From Juglans regia (Eukaryota; Streptophyta; Magnoliopsida; Fagales; Juglandaceae), in contig NC_049901.1 in assembly GCF_001411555.2 (NCBI RefSeq), positions 25,284,562 to 25,348,561 of the forward strand: DNA of 64,000 nt, written 5' to 3'. Both the position numbers and the translations under genes were made by a program. This document shows, piece by piece, positions 9,828 through 20,100 of this stretch (position 1 is its first letter; every line of letters begins with the position of its first letter). The notes under the pieces were generated by a model. It saw only the letters and a program-made list of their open reading frames with translations, ran no database searches and was not told where the DNA came from.

Positions 9828-11833
9828 CCTGATAGCTAACAATGTAGGATCCCTTCTTTGAAGAGTCTTCAATTCTTCATAATCCACTACTCGGACATCC
9901 AAGACTGACGATAACAATTCCTCTTGCTGTGAACTCTCGATAAGAAGTCTCCTCATTCCAAAAAGGAGAGAGTCCAGATCTGATGACTCTGCTTCATCCA
10001 CTTGTTGAGATTTTCTACTCAAAGCATCAGCGACTAGATTCGCCTTTCCTGGATGATACTTGATCTCACACTGGTAGTCGCTAATCAACTCTAACCACCG
10101 TCTCTGCCTCATATTGAGATTCTTCTGAGTAAACAAATGCTTCAAACTCTTGTGATCAGTAAAAACTTCACAGGATTCACCATACAGATAATGCCGCCAA
10201 ATCTTAAGAGCAAAAACTATTGCCGCCAACTCCAAATCATGTGTAGGATAATTCCTTTCATGAATTTTCAACTGACGAGATGCGTAAGCAACAACCCGTC
10301 CCTCTTGCATAAGAACGCATCCCAACCCGAATTTGGATGCATCACTAAAAATCACAAATGGCTTGTGTGGCTCTGGAAGTGCCAAAACAGGTGCCATTGT
10401 CAATCTTCTCTTCAACTCTTGAAAACTTCTCTCACATTTGTCAGACCATACAAACTCCGTATTCTTCCTAGTCAAAGCAGTGAGAGGTCCTGATAGTCGA
10501 GAAAAACCTTCCACAAATCTTCGATAGTAACCGGCAAGTCCCAAGAAACTTCGTATCTCACGAACTGTTGAAGGGCGAGGCCATGACAAAACAGCTTCTA
10601 CTTTACTAGGATCTACAGCCACCCCTTCTTGAGAAATCACATGCCCAAGAAACTTAACTTCTTCTAACCAGAATTCACACTTGCTCAACTTAGCGTACAA
10701 TTGATGCTCTCTTAATTTCCCAAGCGCCAGACGAAGGTGACAAGCATGCTCTTCCAAGTCTCGGGAATAAATCAGAATGTCGTCAAGAAACACCACCACA
10801 AAAGAGTCCAAAAAGGGTCGAAACACCCGATTCATTAAATCCATAAAAGCGGCTGGAGCGTTCGCTAACCCAAAAGACATCACTTTAAATTCATAATGCC
10901 CATACCTCGTCCTGAAAGCAGTCTTGGGCACGTCCTTATCCCTTATCCTCAGCTGATAGTACCCCGATCTCAAGTCAATCTTTGAAAAGACAGCTGCTCC
11001 CTGAAGCTGATCAAACAGATCATCAATTCTTGGAAGAGGGTACTTGTTCTTGATAGTCACCTTGTTAAGCTCCCGATAGTCTATGCACATTCTGAGAGTA
11101 CCATCTTTCTTCTTGACAAACAAAACAGGCGCTCCCCAGGGCGAAGTACTAGGCTGAATAAATCCTTTGTCAACCAATTCTTGCAATTGAGTCTTCAACT
11201 CTTTTAACTCGGCCGGTGCCATGCGGCAAGGAGCCTTATGCACAGGAGCCGCCCCGGGTTCCAGATTAATAACAAATTCCATGTCACGAACGGGAGGCAA
11301 TCCAGGTAACTCATCCACGAACACATCGGGAAATTCTTCCACCACTGGAATATCCGCTAAAGATTTCTTCTCAGATGGTGTAGATACGACTTGGACCAAA
11401 AAAGCATCTGCCCCACAAGCTATATCTCTCTTAGCTTGAACTGCTGATATAACTAATGGTCTTGCCTTTAACTTACTTCCCACGAATTCTAAATAATCCT
11501 CATCCGAGAGTTGAAAACCAATTACTCGTCTTCTACAATCAATATTCGCAGAATAACGATACAGCCAATCCATACCCAAAATTATATCAAAACCAAGCAA
11601 CTTGAATACAATCAAATTTGCATCCAGTGTCCTTCCACCAAGATCCAAAGGACAACCCAAAGCAACCTTGGAGCAACACACGATCTCGCCATTGGGAAGA
11701 GCCACAACTAAGGATTGTGGTAGAGGTTCTGTAACCAAATTGCACATCCGTGCAAACGTGGCAGACACAAAAGATTGGGACGCCCCAGAATCAAACAAAG
11801 TACAAGCATAAAAATCATATAGACGAACTCTTC
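9825..11833 (-). CDS. Pol N-terminal part: protease, reverse transcriptase, RNase H (element A)
   Basis: The frame is open from 11852, but the first codons of that frame lie in a likely intron, so I start the exon at 11833. Domains in order: aspartic protease with [11 protein letters not shown] near 11790; RT with [37 protein letters not shown] and the catalytic [10 protein letters not shown] near 10780; RNase H with [28 protein letters not shown] and [11 protein letters not shown]. It makes cDNA from the element's RNA in cytoplasmic particles. It ends at a TAA (9827-9825) inside the linker before integrase. The frame continues on the other side, so this is one nonsense mutation and not a natural end. 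Confidence 0.92.
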
Positions 11834-11919
11834 CTGATGCAAACACAACCACCAGACAAATTCAAAAAAAACCCAACCACACCAAGCAATAAACCCAAAT
11901 AAAATAACTACATACATAC
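11834..11919 (-). other. Probable 86-bp intron between gag and pol (element A)
   Basis: On the minus strand the donor is CTG|GTATGTATG and the acceptor TTGCATCAG|GAAGAG. The 86-bp interior is rich in T and therefore intron-like for a plant. Removing it joins gag to protease in frame with no missing residues (VITG then RVRLYDF and TLFDSGAS), matching the continuous gag-pro junction of related Tekay elements. Unspliced RNA stays open in the gag frame to 11708 and adds about 70 hydrophobic residues that match nothing in the family. Confidence 0.75.
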
Positions 11920-13003
11920 CAGTAATCACTCCAGCATCATGGGTCTCTGGAGCCTCATAATCCACGTCGCCAGGAGTCACTGCATAAACTCGGGCTTGTA
12001 CCAACTGTCTCTGGTTGCCCCTTCCACCTCGACGACCTCCTCGTCCTCCTTGACCTCCTTGAACTAGACTGGGACACTCCCGAGCAAAGTGACCCGGCTG
12101 GCCACATCTAAAACACTGAATGCCCCTTTGACCACAATCGCCCTCATGGGCTCTACTACATCTCGGGCATACTGGAGTCCGGCCTCCTGCACGAACACCG
12201 GAGGTTGTCTGTGGACGGGTCCCGGTCCTCTGAACAAATTTCTGTGGCGATCCAGAACTGCTTCCTTCACCAAGATAACTCCGTCTTTTCTGACCTGGAG
12301 GGGAGCCCACTACAAAGCTACTCTCGCGCTCTGCGATACTGGCCAAGTCTACCAACTTCTGAAATTCCACAATCTGGAGACAAGCCACTTGTCTGCGTAC
12401 TTCAGGGCGCAGACCCTCCATAAAACGCTCCACCTGCAGCTCTTCGGTGGCAATGAGGTGAGGAGCGAACCGTCCAAGCTCCATAAATTTCGTTGCATAT
12501 TGCTCGACCGTCATACCTCCTTGAACCAAATTATTAAACTCCCGAGCCTTCTGCCTTCTCACTGAAACAGGAAAGTATCGATCATCAAATTCCTTTTTAA
12601 ACCGCTGCCAGGACACAGCAGCCAAGGATCCGAACTCCATTTCTAGGAGTGACCGCTTGGTCTCCCACCAGTATGCTGCTTCACCTTGTAGCATATAACT
12701 TGCATACAAAACCATCTGGACCTCAGTACACCCACAGACTTCAAAGGTCCTTTCCAAATCTAGAATCCACCTCCTAGCTCGCATTGGATCCTCCTCCCCA
12801 GTAAAGGCAGGAGTCCTATGCGCCAGGAAGCGCTCATAGGTGCACCCCACTTGGACCGCTCTATTTAGATCTCCTTGCGGCGGTCGGAAATTCTGCTCGT
12901 ACAAGTCTGACATCCTATTCAACGCCCTTGCAATGGCATCGTCTCTTTCACCCCTGGATAGCTCATCTTCGGGCACATTAGCTTGCCTTCTTGGTCTCAC
13001 CAT
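11920..13003 (-). CDS. Gag (capsid/nucleocapsid) of element A
   Basis: 361 codons plus one base. I start at the ATG at 13003 (MVRPRRQANV). An in-frame upstream ATG at 13111 would add a hydrophobic stretch unlike Gag, and a splice-acceptor-like TGACAG lies four bases before the chosen ATG. It contains the retrotransposon Gag core (FTGEEDPMRARRWILDLERT; later YFPVSVRRQKAREF and LVQGGMTVEQYATKF), a CX2CX3HX3C finger and, near residues 297-310, the knuckle CFRCGQPGHFAREC, followed by a Gly/Arg-rich tail. It should pack the element's RNA into particles. The frame is intact. Confidence 0.9.
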
Positions 13004-13007
13004 AGTC

Positions 13008-13282
13008 CTGTCATAGAGCAACCTCCAACCCCGCTTAAATCCAGATAAAACCAAACTCAACCAAAGCAACACAAAAATACAATAAGATAAAATTAAATTA
13101 AATAACATCAATTAACATAAAATAAAACAACAATAAACTCATAATAACACATATTTATTTTTAAAATAATCATTTAACTTACAACACTTTAAAAAAAATT
13201 ATTTTAAAACAATAAAATAATTTCTGGTACTATCCTAAGGGACATGTGGTTTTACCCAGAGCCGAACTGCTCTGATACCACC
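13008..13282 (-). other. Untranslated leader between PBS and gag (element A)
   Basis: AT-rich on the minus strand, about 275 bp, with no ORF of note. It ends in TTGCTCTATGACAG, a good 3' splice-site sequence (last base 13008), then GACT and the gag ATG. Together with the GTAAGTATTT at 14620 in the 5' LTR this could bound a 1613-bp leader intron that includes the PBS. Confidence 0.5.
13269..13280 (-). promoter_or_regulatory. Primer binding site of element A (initiator Met tRNA)
   Basis: Two bases inside the 5' LTR the minus strand reads TGGTATCAGAGC, the common plant primer site complementary to the 3' end of initiator methionine tRNA. It is followed by AGTTCGGCTCTGG. Confidence 0.92.
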
Positions 13283-13860
13283 TGTGGCGCCCCCGACCCC
13301 CATTATAGAAATACACGGGGATCGAGACGCCGGGATGATGACAACACGGTCACACATCCCAACGAAAGTGCCAAGTGTGTGTACATGCAACGGTGTACAA
13401 CAACAACGCAGCGGATTAGTCAACTAAGTACCAGAATTTAAATACAAGTAAACATCAGTAAAGTTTTAAAAGCAGTTATACAGTCATCCAAAATAAAGTT
13501 AACACATGTCCCAAAAAATACAAAGGGTAAAATAAAATAACAATAAACAGTGATCCCAGATCACTCCTCGGGCGGAGCCGTCTCCTCAGGCTCACCCTCC
13601 TCCTCCTCATCTGCATCAAAATCTGCGTTACCACAGAATGGTACCGCAGGTAAGTATAACCCAAAAATAATCTCAGGAATAAAATGCATTTAATACAACT
13701 AACATACATGCATATGAAGAAATATGCATTTTCCTCAAAATATCATTTTCCCCGAAAATGATAATTTTCCAACACATGCCAAAATCTCATTTTTAGCCAA
13801 AACATACAATCCAACATTTTCCCAGAAAATGATTTAAACAAAACTCAACAATTTATCGGA

Positions 13861-14272
13861 CACTGTAGGCGGGACTCACAGGCGGGATTCTACCACCATC
13901 CCTGCTTACCACCATCCCTACTGCATGCACCGTAGGCGGGAATCACAGGCGGGACACAACCACCATCCCTGCTTACCACCATCCCTACCGCGTGCACCGT
14001 AGGCGGGAATCACAGGCGGGACTCTACCACCGTCCCTGCTTACCACCATCCCTACAGTTCCTTTCCACACAACAGATACATAACAGAGCACTGTAGGCGG
14101 GAATCACAGGCGGGACTCTACCACCATCCCTACTGCATGCACCGTAGGCGGGAATCACAGGCGGGACACAACCACCATCCCTGCTTACCACCATCCCTAC
14201 CGCGTGCACTGTAGGCGGGAATCACAGGCGGGACTCTACCACCATTCCCTGCTTACCACCATCCCTACAGTC
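13861..14272. repeat. 67-bp tandem repeat in 5' LTR of element A
   Basis: Units start CAC(T/C)GTAGGCGGGAATCACA at 13861, 13928, 13995, 14089, 14140 and 14207, mostly 67 bp apart, with one longer and one shorter unit. The array is absent from the other LTR. On the minus strand each unit contains a GGTGGTAAGCAGG word. Confidence 0.85.
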
Positions 14273-14619
14273 TCTTTCCCTTCTTTCTCAAATCAATCAA
14301 TCCAAACAAAACCAATTTCTCACACATGAAATCATAACTTTTCCAAATCACACATGCACATGAATGCAATACACGAAAACCCAGTTTTCTTTACAAACAT
14401 GATCATGCATGAAATATTGATATGCACATGTACCAACACAAATCCACATTCCTCAATAACCAATAACCAATCCAATCAAACCAACCCAAACAACTCCAAT
14501 CATCAATCCATCCGACCCCCGAACTCCTCGGACTCAGTCCCGCATGTCAAACAAATACAGTGTAATATGTTAGTGCAAAAATACATTTAAATTACGAAAG
14601 TTCTTTGGAGAAATACTTA

Positions 14620-14630
14620 CAGCGCTATAA
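14620..14630 (-). other. Conserved splice-donor-like site in A/D LTRs
   Basis: Minus strand TATAGCGCT|GTAAGTATTT, first intron base 14620. The same site is kept at 7365 (other LTR of A), 16935 (family D, minus) and 63419 (family D, plus). In each it marks a switch from GC-rich to AT-rich sequence. Confidence 0.55.
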
Positions 14631-15593
14631 GATAATTTCCGGAGGATCACAAAGCTGAAAAAGGCGACGTCTGAGCAACACCACAGTGTAAAATACACTG
14701 TGGCCGTGGGTCACAAATACCCACTTTTCAATGGAGACAAACGAAGACCCCAAAATGATAGGGTAGGGCCTAGAGAGGTCGGTGAAGCCAATGGTGGTGG
14801 TTGTTTGCCGTGGATGACGGCGCAAATGGTGGTTTAAGGCCAAAAATGCCGAAATCGGAGATGGACTTGGTGGGGCTTCACCGGTAACGGATCGGAGCCG
14901 GGGTTGGGTCCAAAGGGTTGCCAAGAGGTCGGGGATGAAGTGGTAGGAAGATGGTGGCCAATGGCGGTGCGACGGCGGCGCAACGGCGGAAAGAGTGCCG
15001 CGGCTTCGTGGGTCTCGTGGGGGCCAACGGCTGCTTGGATGGAAGTGAGGTTGGTGGGGTAAGGTCGCCGGCGGCAGGGGAACCGAATGGAGGGGGCGGT
15101 GTCGACCACGGCGGCTCGACGGCGGCGGGCTGGGGTGGAGGCCGAAGTCGCACGGGAGAGAGGAGAGAGTTGGGTCGCGCGGGAAAGAAAGAAGACTGAA
15201 GGAAATAAGGAGAAAAAGAAAAAAGAAGGAAAATAAAAGGAGAGGAAAGAAAAAGAGGGGAAAAGAAATGAGGTCCAATCCTCATAACTTGGGTCACGAA
15301 AATGATCCAACGGAAATAATTTTAAAACCACAAATTAAATAAAATAATTTAAACGTAATCGTAAAGTCAAATTGAAATAATTAAATCTCATAGTATTAAT
15401 TTAAATATTAAAAGCAATTTAAATACATAACAATAAATAAATATTAAGAAAGCACATAAAAATAATTTTCACCAAATTAAAAATCCTAAAATAACCCAAT
15501 TAAAATCCAGTAATTTTAAAACAAAAGAATAATTTTTTGAATAACATAAAAATAATCATTCAATAAAAATACACTAAAATACGGGGTGTTACA

Positions 15594-17911
15594 TAGCATG
15601 TAAACACGAGCATTTATAAAGTTCGGTATGCAGAATAAGACATTTACTTTCAAAATGCAGAAACAACAAATTTTCTTTTAGAATGCAGAAACAACATATT
15701 TTCTTTCAAAATGCATAAACAAAACTTGTTACAAAATATCGGAGCGAAATTTTCAGAAAAACAAACTTATTACCGAAAAGAAAATCCTTTGACATTTCCA
15801 AACTGAAACATTATATTCATATCATCTCATAGCATCACATCAGGACAAATACCATGTTTAACCCGCGTGGTAGGGTTATAAACCACCATTATACCCGTGG
15901 CTGGGCCGTATACCATGTTTCACTCCCATGGTAGGGTTATAAACCACCATAATACTCGTGGCTGGGCCATATTCCATGTTTCACTCCCGTGGTAGGGTTA
16001 TAAACCACCATTATACCCGTGGCTGGGTCGTATATCATGTTTCACCCCCGTGGTAGGGATATAAACCACCACTATACCCGTGGCTGGGTCTTAACAGAAA
16101 CAGAATGGAACATCATCGGAACCAGATCACATTCAAATACAGAATCAGAACTTCATGCCAAGGTTTTCAGATGACTCATCATATCCAAACAAAATACTGA
16201 ATAGCTTCAGATCATTTCACATGTTCAAAATAAACAGAATTCAAAACATCTTCATTTATTCATAGCAAAAACTTTTAGATTTTCATATTCGCTCCTTTTG
16301 CATAGTTCAGAAACAGAATGCGCAAAATTAGCTCATGTCTACACCAGTCATGACAGAACATAATTTCTCTTATATAGAATTTATGCATATTAACAAACAT
16401 TTGAGGTCGTTTCATATTTCTTTTCAAACAAACATGCATATTTTCTAAGTCGACCTCATTTCATTTTTTTTATGCAAAACTAGTATATGAACCCCACTTA
16501 CCTGGGCAACTTAGCTTTTCAGAAATTTCCTCAAAAATGTCTAATCGACTATAAATCGTCACCTATAAAAATAATCACATAATTTCCGTAAGTTTTCAAT
16601 CAATCACGGATTTCGATATTTAAGCCTAAGATTCTTAAATAACCTATTTGAATTCCTCAAAACTTAAAACGTTCATAATCCCAAAATATATTATCACTTC
16701 CTAAAATCACCAATATCCACTATAATCCACATCAAACACAAAACATCAATATTTAAACTCGAAACAGCCAACAAATCTCATAGCATAAACCAATCACACC
16801 AACAACTCCATCATCCAATCCAACCAACCACCTTACTCCTCGGACTCAGTCCGGCACAACCAACCAATTCACAGTAAATATGAGTTAGCGGGAAAATACA
16901 TTTAAATCTCAAAAGTTCTTTGAGAAAATACTTACAATGCTATAATATAATTTTTGAAAGATCACGAAAGTGCTAGAAGCGGCAACATAGCAACAACACA
17001 GTGCCAAAAGCACTGTGGCCGTGGGTCTCAAAAACCCACTTTTGAATGGTGACAAACCAAGACCCGAGATTGCTAGGGTAGGGCTTAGCGATGTCGGTGA
17101 AGTTAGTGGTGGTGGTGGTTGGCCGTGGGTGGCGGCGTGGGCGGCGGTTTAAGGCCAAAATGTTCAAATCGGAGATGGAGATAGATGGGGCTTCACCGGT
17201 GACAGATCGGAGCCAAGGATGGGTGCACTAGGTTGCTAGGAGGTCGAGGATGAAGTGGTGAAGAAATGGTGGCTGGTGGTGGCGCGACGGCAGCGCACGA
17301 GCACAAGGAACGCTGCGGCATAGTGTTGCGCGTGGGGGCAAACGGCGACGCGAGAAGGGCTGATATTGGAGGGAGGTGGTCGCCGGAGGGTGGGGAAGGC
17401 CATGGGCTGGGCGGTGTCGCCGGACGAAGGCACACGGTGGCGGGCTGGGGAGGAGAGGAAGAGAAGTCGCGCAGGAAAGCAACGGTTCCGGAAGAAAAGA
17501 AAGAAAAAAAAAAAGGAAAGGGAAAAAGAAAGAGGAAAAAGAAAAAAAAATGGAGGGAAAAGAATGAGGTCTAATCCTCACAACTTGGATCACAAAATTT
17601 CAGTGAAAATTATTTCAAAACAACAATTTAAATAAAATTAATTTAAACACAGTGACTAAGTAAAATAAAATAATCAAATCCAACAATACCATAATTTTAA
17701 AACCCACAAACTAATTTATATCAAGAAAAATTTAAATGCATAACAATTATTAATATTAAGGAAACATGTCAAATTTAATTTTCACAAATTAATAAAAATC
17801 ATAAAAACAAACCCACTAAAATCTAAAAATTTAAAACAAGAGAATCAAGTTTTAAATTAATAACAAATAATCATTCAATTAAAAAAAATACACTAAAATA
17901 CGGGGTGTTAC
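15594..17911 (-). mobile_element. Family-D LTR fragment (minus)
   Basis: It ends at the right in ACGGGGTGTTACA, like the LTRs of element A, and in minus orientation has the same plan: AT-rich start, pyrimidine tract (about 17570-17490), GC-rich segment, GTAAGTATTT at 16935. The sequence is clearly divergent from A and matches the plus-strand LTR that begins at 61617. Its other end is cut off at the junction with element A. It interrupts a Reina-like pol at 17911/17912. A second acceptor/donor pair (TTTTTATAG|GTGACG and GCCCAG|GTAAGTGGGG) frames a 61-nt exon-like piece, 16562-16502. Confidence 0.8.
15851..16092. repeat. 61-bp tandem repeat in family-D LTR
   Basis: Four units, each beginning CCATGTTT and containing GTGGTAGGGTTATAAACCAC and CCCGTGGCTGGG, start near 15852, 15913, 15974 and 16035. 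They are not found in the window-end copy of this LTR as far as it is visible. Confidence 0.85.
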
Positions 17912-19526
17912 AGAAATTTTTACTAGATCAGAGAGTGGGCATTCCAATGCAGCAAAAATGGATATTGAAGCTCATGGGGTATGATTTTTTGGTGGAATAC
18001 AAAAAGGGGAGAGAGAACATGGTAGTGGATGCCTTATCTAGGCAAGAGCTGGAAAATGAAGTGACGGTGACTCTAATTACACTTCCTAGCTGGGATTGGC
18101 TCACTGAAATTAAAAGCCTCTATGATTCTGATGCAAAAGTAATATCATTGTTTCAAAAACACCAAGAAAACAGGTTGCCTCCTCAATTTGTGGTCAAAGA
18201 TGGGGTCTTATTTTGTAAAAACAGAATCTATATTCATGCCCACTCAGACCTCATTGACAAAATCCTACACTTGGTGCATAGCAGCCCCATAGGAGGACAT
18301 TTGGGATTTGATAAGACCCTGCATAGACTCACTAAAGATTTCTTTTGGCCTGGTTTAAAAAGAGATTTAAAATTTTTTCTACGGAGCTGCGACATGTGTC
18401 AAACGGTGAAGGTGGATAACACACTACTGAGTGGACTCCTACAACCTCTTCCAATACCATCCAGCCCTTGGACAGATATCTCCATGGAGTTTGTAGAGGG
18501 TCTACCCCATTCTCAAGGTTTTAATGCCTTATGGGTAGTGGTGGACAGATTTACAAAGTATGCCCACTTCATACCCATTTCACATCCCTACACAGCTAAG
18601 GTGGTGGCTCAACTGTTTGTTAAGCATATCTTTAAGCTACATGAATGCCCCATTCCATTGTCTCAGATAGAGACCCCACATTCACAAGCAAATTTTGGAA
18701 AGAATTGTTCTCATTGCAGGGTGTGCAACTGGCTTTCAGCACTGCCTACCATCCTCAAACAGATGGTCAAACAGAGGCAGTGAATAAGTGGGTCGAGAAC
18801 TACCTAAGGAGCTATGTCAGTGACAATCCTAAGGATTGGTCTAATTGGGTTACCTTGGCTGAATGGTGTTATAATTCAACCCAACATGCCTCAACCAAAA
18901 TTACTCCCATTGAGGCACTTTATGGCTACGTACCACCTAAACTGACTAGTTACCTACCAAACACAGCAAGGATAGCAGAGGTCAAAATTACCTTGCAGCA
19001 GAGGGATCAAATTTGGCACCTGTTAAGACAAAATCTTGTTAGGGCTCAGGAAAGGATGAAGAAATATGCAGATAAACACAGGAAAGAACAACAATACCAG
19101 GCAGGGGATTGGGTCTATTTAAGACTACAGCCATATCGTTAGTCTTCAATTCATCACAGACAAAATTTTAAACTATCCCCTCGTTACTATGGCCCCTTTC
19201 AGATCCAAGAAAAAATTGGTGAAGTGGCTTACAAACTCCAGCTACCTAGCACAACACAGATACACAACGTATTTCATGTGTCTCAACTAAAGCCAACCCT
19301 AGCTCACAATGTGAACCCACTTCCTACCCTACCACCAGTTAACTCAAAGGGCATTTTGAAGCCAGAACCGGAAGAAATAATTTCAAGGAGGATGAGAAAA
19401 GTAAAGAACCTACCTTCAGTCGAAGTGCTAGTTCGTTGGCAAGGGCAGCCCGTGGAGGAAGCTTCTTGGGAACCTTATCGACAGCTCTGTGGGGACTTCC
19501 CTCACCTTGTGGGCAAGGTTCTCTAA
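17912..19526 (+). pseudogene. Reina-like chromovirus pol, 3' half (RNase H end, integrase, chromodomain)
   Basis: It begins abruptly inside RNase H (KFLLDQRVG, KLMGYDFLVEYKKG, VDALSR) where the family-D LTR joins. Next come the HHCC finger (SPIGGHLGF ... CDMCQTVK), the core with DISMEFVEGLP, VSDRDPTF and TDGQTE, LSPRYYGPFQI, VFHVSQLKP, and a chromodomain (RRMRKVKNL, EVLVRWQGQPVEEASWEP, FPHLVGKVL). A frameshift near 18650 splits the core, and a TAG at 19140-19142 interrupts LRLQPYR. The residue before F in the first core motif is E where D is normal. This is a truncated, inactive element. Confidence 0.9.
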
Positions 19527-19538
19527 GGGAGAGGGATT

Positions 19539-20032
19539 TGTTACACAATGGCTAGGGGCAATGAGGTGAAGAGGAGAAGTGCAGTTGCGAAGGGGCGTAC
19601 GAAGTGATGAGGAACGTGATGAAGACTTGTGAGAAATTGGGGAAGAATAGATCGACCAAGCCCTAGAATGTTAAGTGATGTTATGGACTTCATGGGCCAA
19701 TGGAAAGAAGGGTATTGTGCTTCAAGTTACAAGGGACGTGGCTGGAAGCTTCACTTATTGGGCCATTGTTATTTGTTTTGATTTGATGTCTAATGTAATA
19801 GCTACAGCCCATTATGTGTTAAGGGCAGTTTAGTCATTTCCTGCTTTCAGTACTATTTAGGTCTGTCACTATGACAGAGTTAGTTATGCAAAAACAATCC
19901 AGAATATTCTCTACTCAGAAATTGGAGGAGCCTCCCTCGAAGCAGGCCTTTTTTCATCTCTATCAATATACAAATTCTCATTTTCAAGTATTCATTCTCA
20001 TTCATCCACTACAATTAATCTGTTACATCAAC
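19539..20032 (+). repeat. Probable 3' LTR of the Reina-like element
   Basis: After the pol stop comes a purine-rich AAGGGAGAGGGATT, typical of a PPT, then TGTTACACAATGGC, a plausible LTR start. The best end is ATCAACA at 20032, giving about 494 bp, a normal size for Reina LTRs. The partner 5' LTR is missing, so the right boundary cannot be confirmed. Confidence 0.6.
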
Positions 20033-20100
20033 AGATCACGGTTAGCTTATTGGTGAGTGGCATGTATATTTTTATTTCTTTTGTGTATGCACGTTGTACA
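20033..20100. other. Short spacer before LINE fragment
   Basis: Sixty-eight bases with no recognisable feature between the putative Reina LTR end and the start of LINE-like coding sequence. Confidence 0.4.

Larger units (their letters stand above)
6120..15593 (-). mobile_element. Nearly complete Tekay-type Ty3/gypsy retrotransposon (element A)
   Basis: On the minus strand the order is 5' LTR (15593-13283), initiator-Met-tRNA PBS, gag, PR-RT-RNase H-integrase-chromodomain, PPT and 3' LTR (8341-6120). This is a standard plant chromovirus, and the integrase tail is of the Tekay/Del type. The LTRs run from TGTAACACCCCG to GGGCGCCACA. Pol has one in-frame stop, and gag and pol are joined only if an 86-bp intron is removed. 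The 5-bp flanks (ATTAG before 6120, TAGCA after 15593) do not match. The two LTRs also differ in their central segment, so the element may be a recombinant of two related copies. Confidence 0.92.
13283..15593 (-). repeat. 5' LTR of element A
   Basis: 2311 bp with the same ends as the LTR at 6120-8341 and closely similar flanking thirds. In minus orientation it has an AT-rich start, a pyrimidine tract (about 15280-15180), a GC-rich segment with a 217-codon open frame (15278-14625), GTAAGTATTT at 14620, then AT-rich sequence. Near the end (13640-13565, minus) is a short acidic frame (DADEEEEGEPEETAPPEE, then stop). The central segment about 13790-14340 is unrelated to its partner LTR and consists of a 67-bp repeat array. 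Confidence 0.9.

Noticed and set aside
6115..15598. TSD for element A
   Set aside because: ATTAG and TAGCA do not match. No shift of the boundaries that keeps the TG and CA ends gives a match.
4845..19526. The two Reina-like fragments as one element broken by an inversion
   Set aside because: Both contain the same RNase H to integrase region with different sequences, so they are separate copies.
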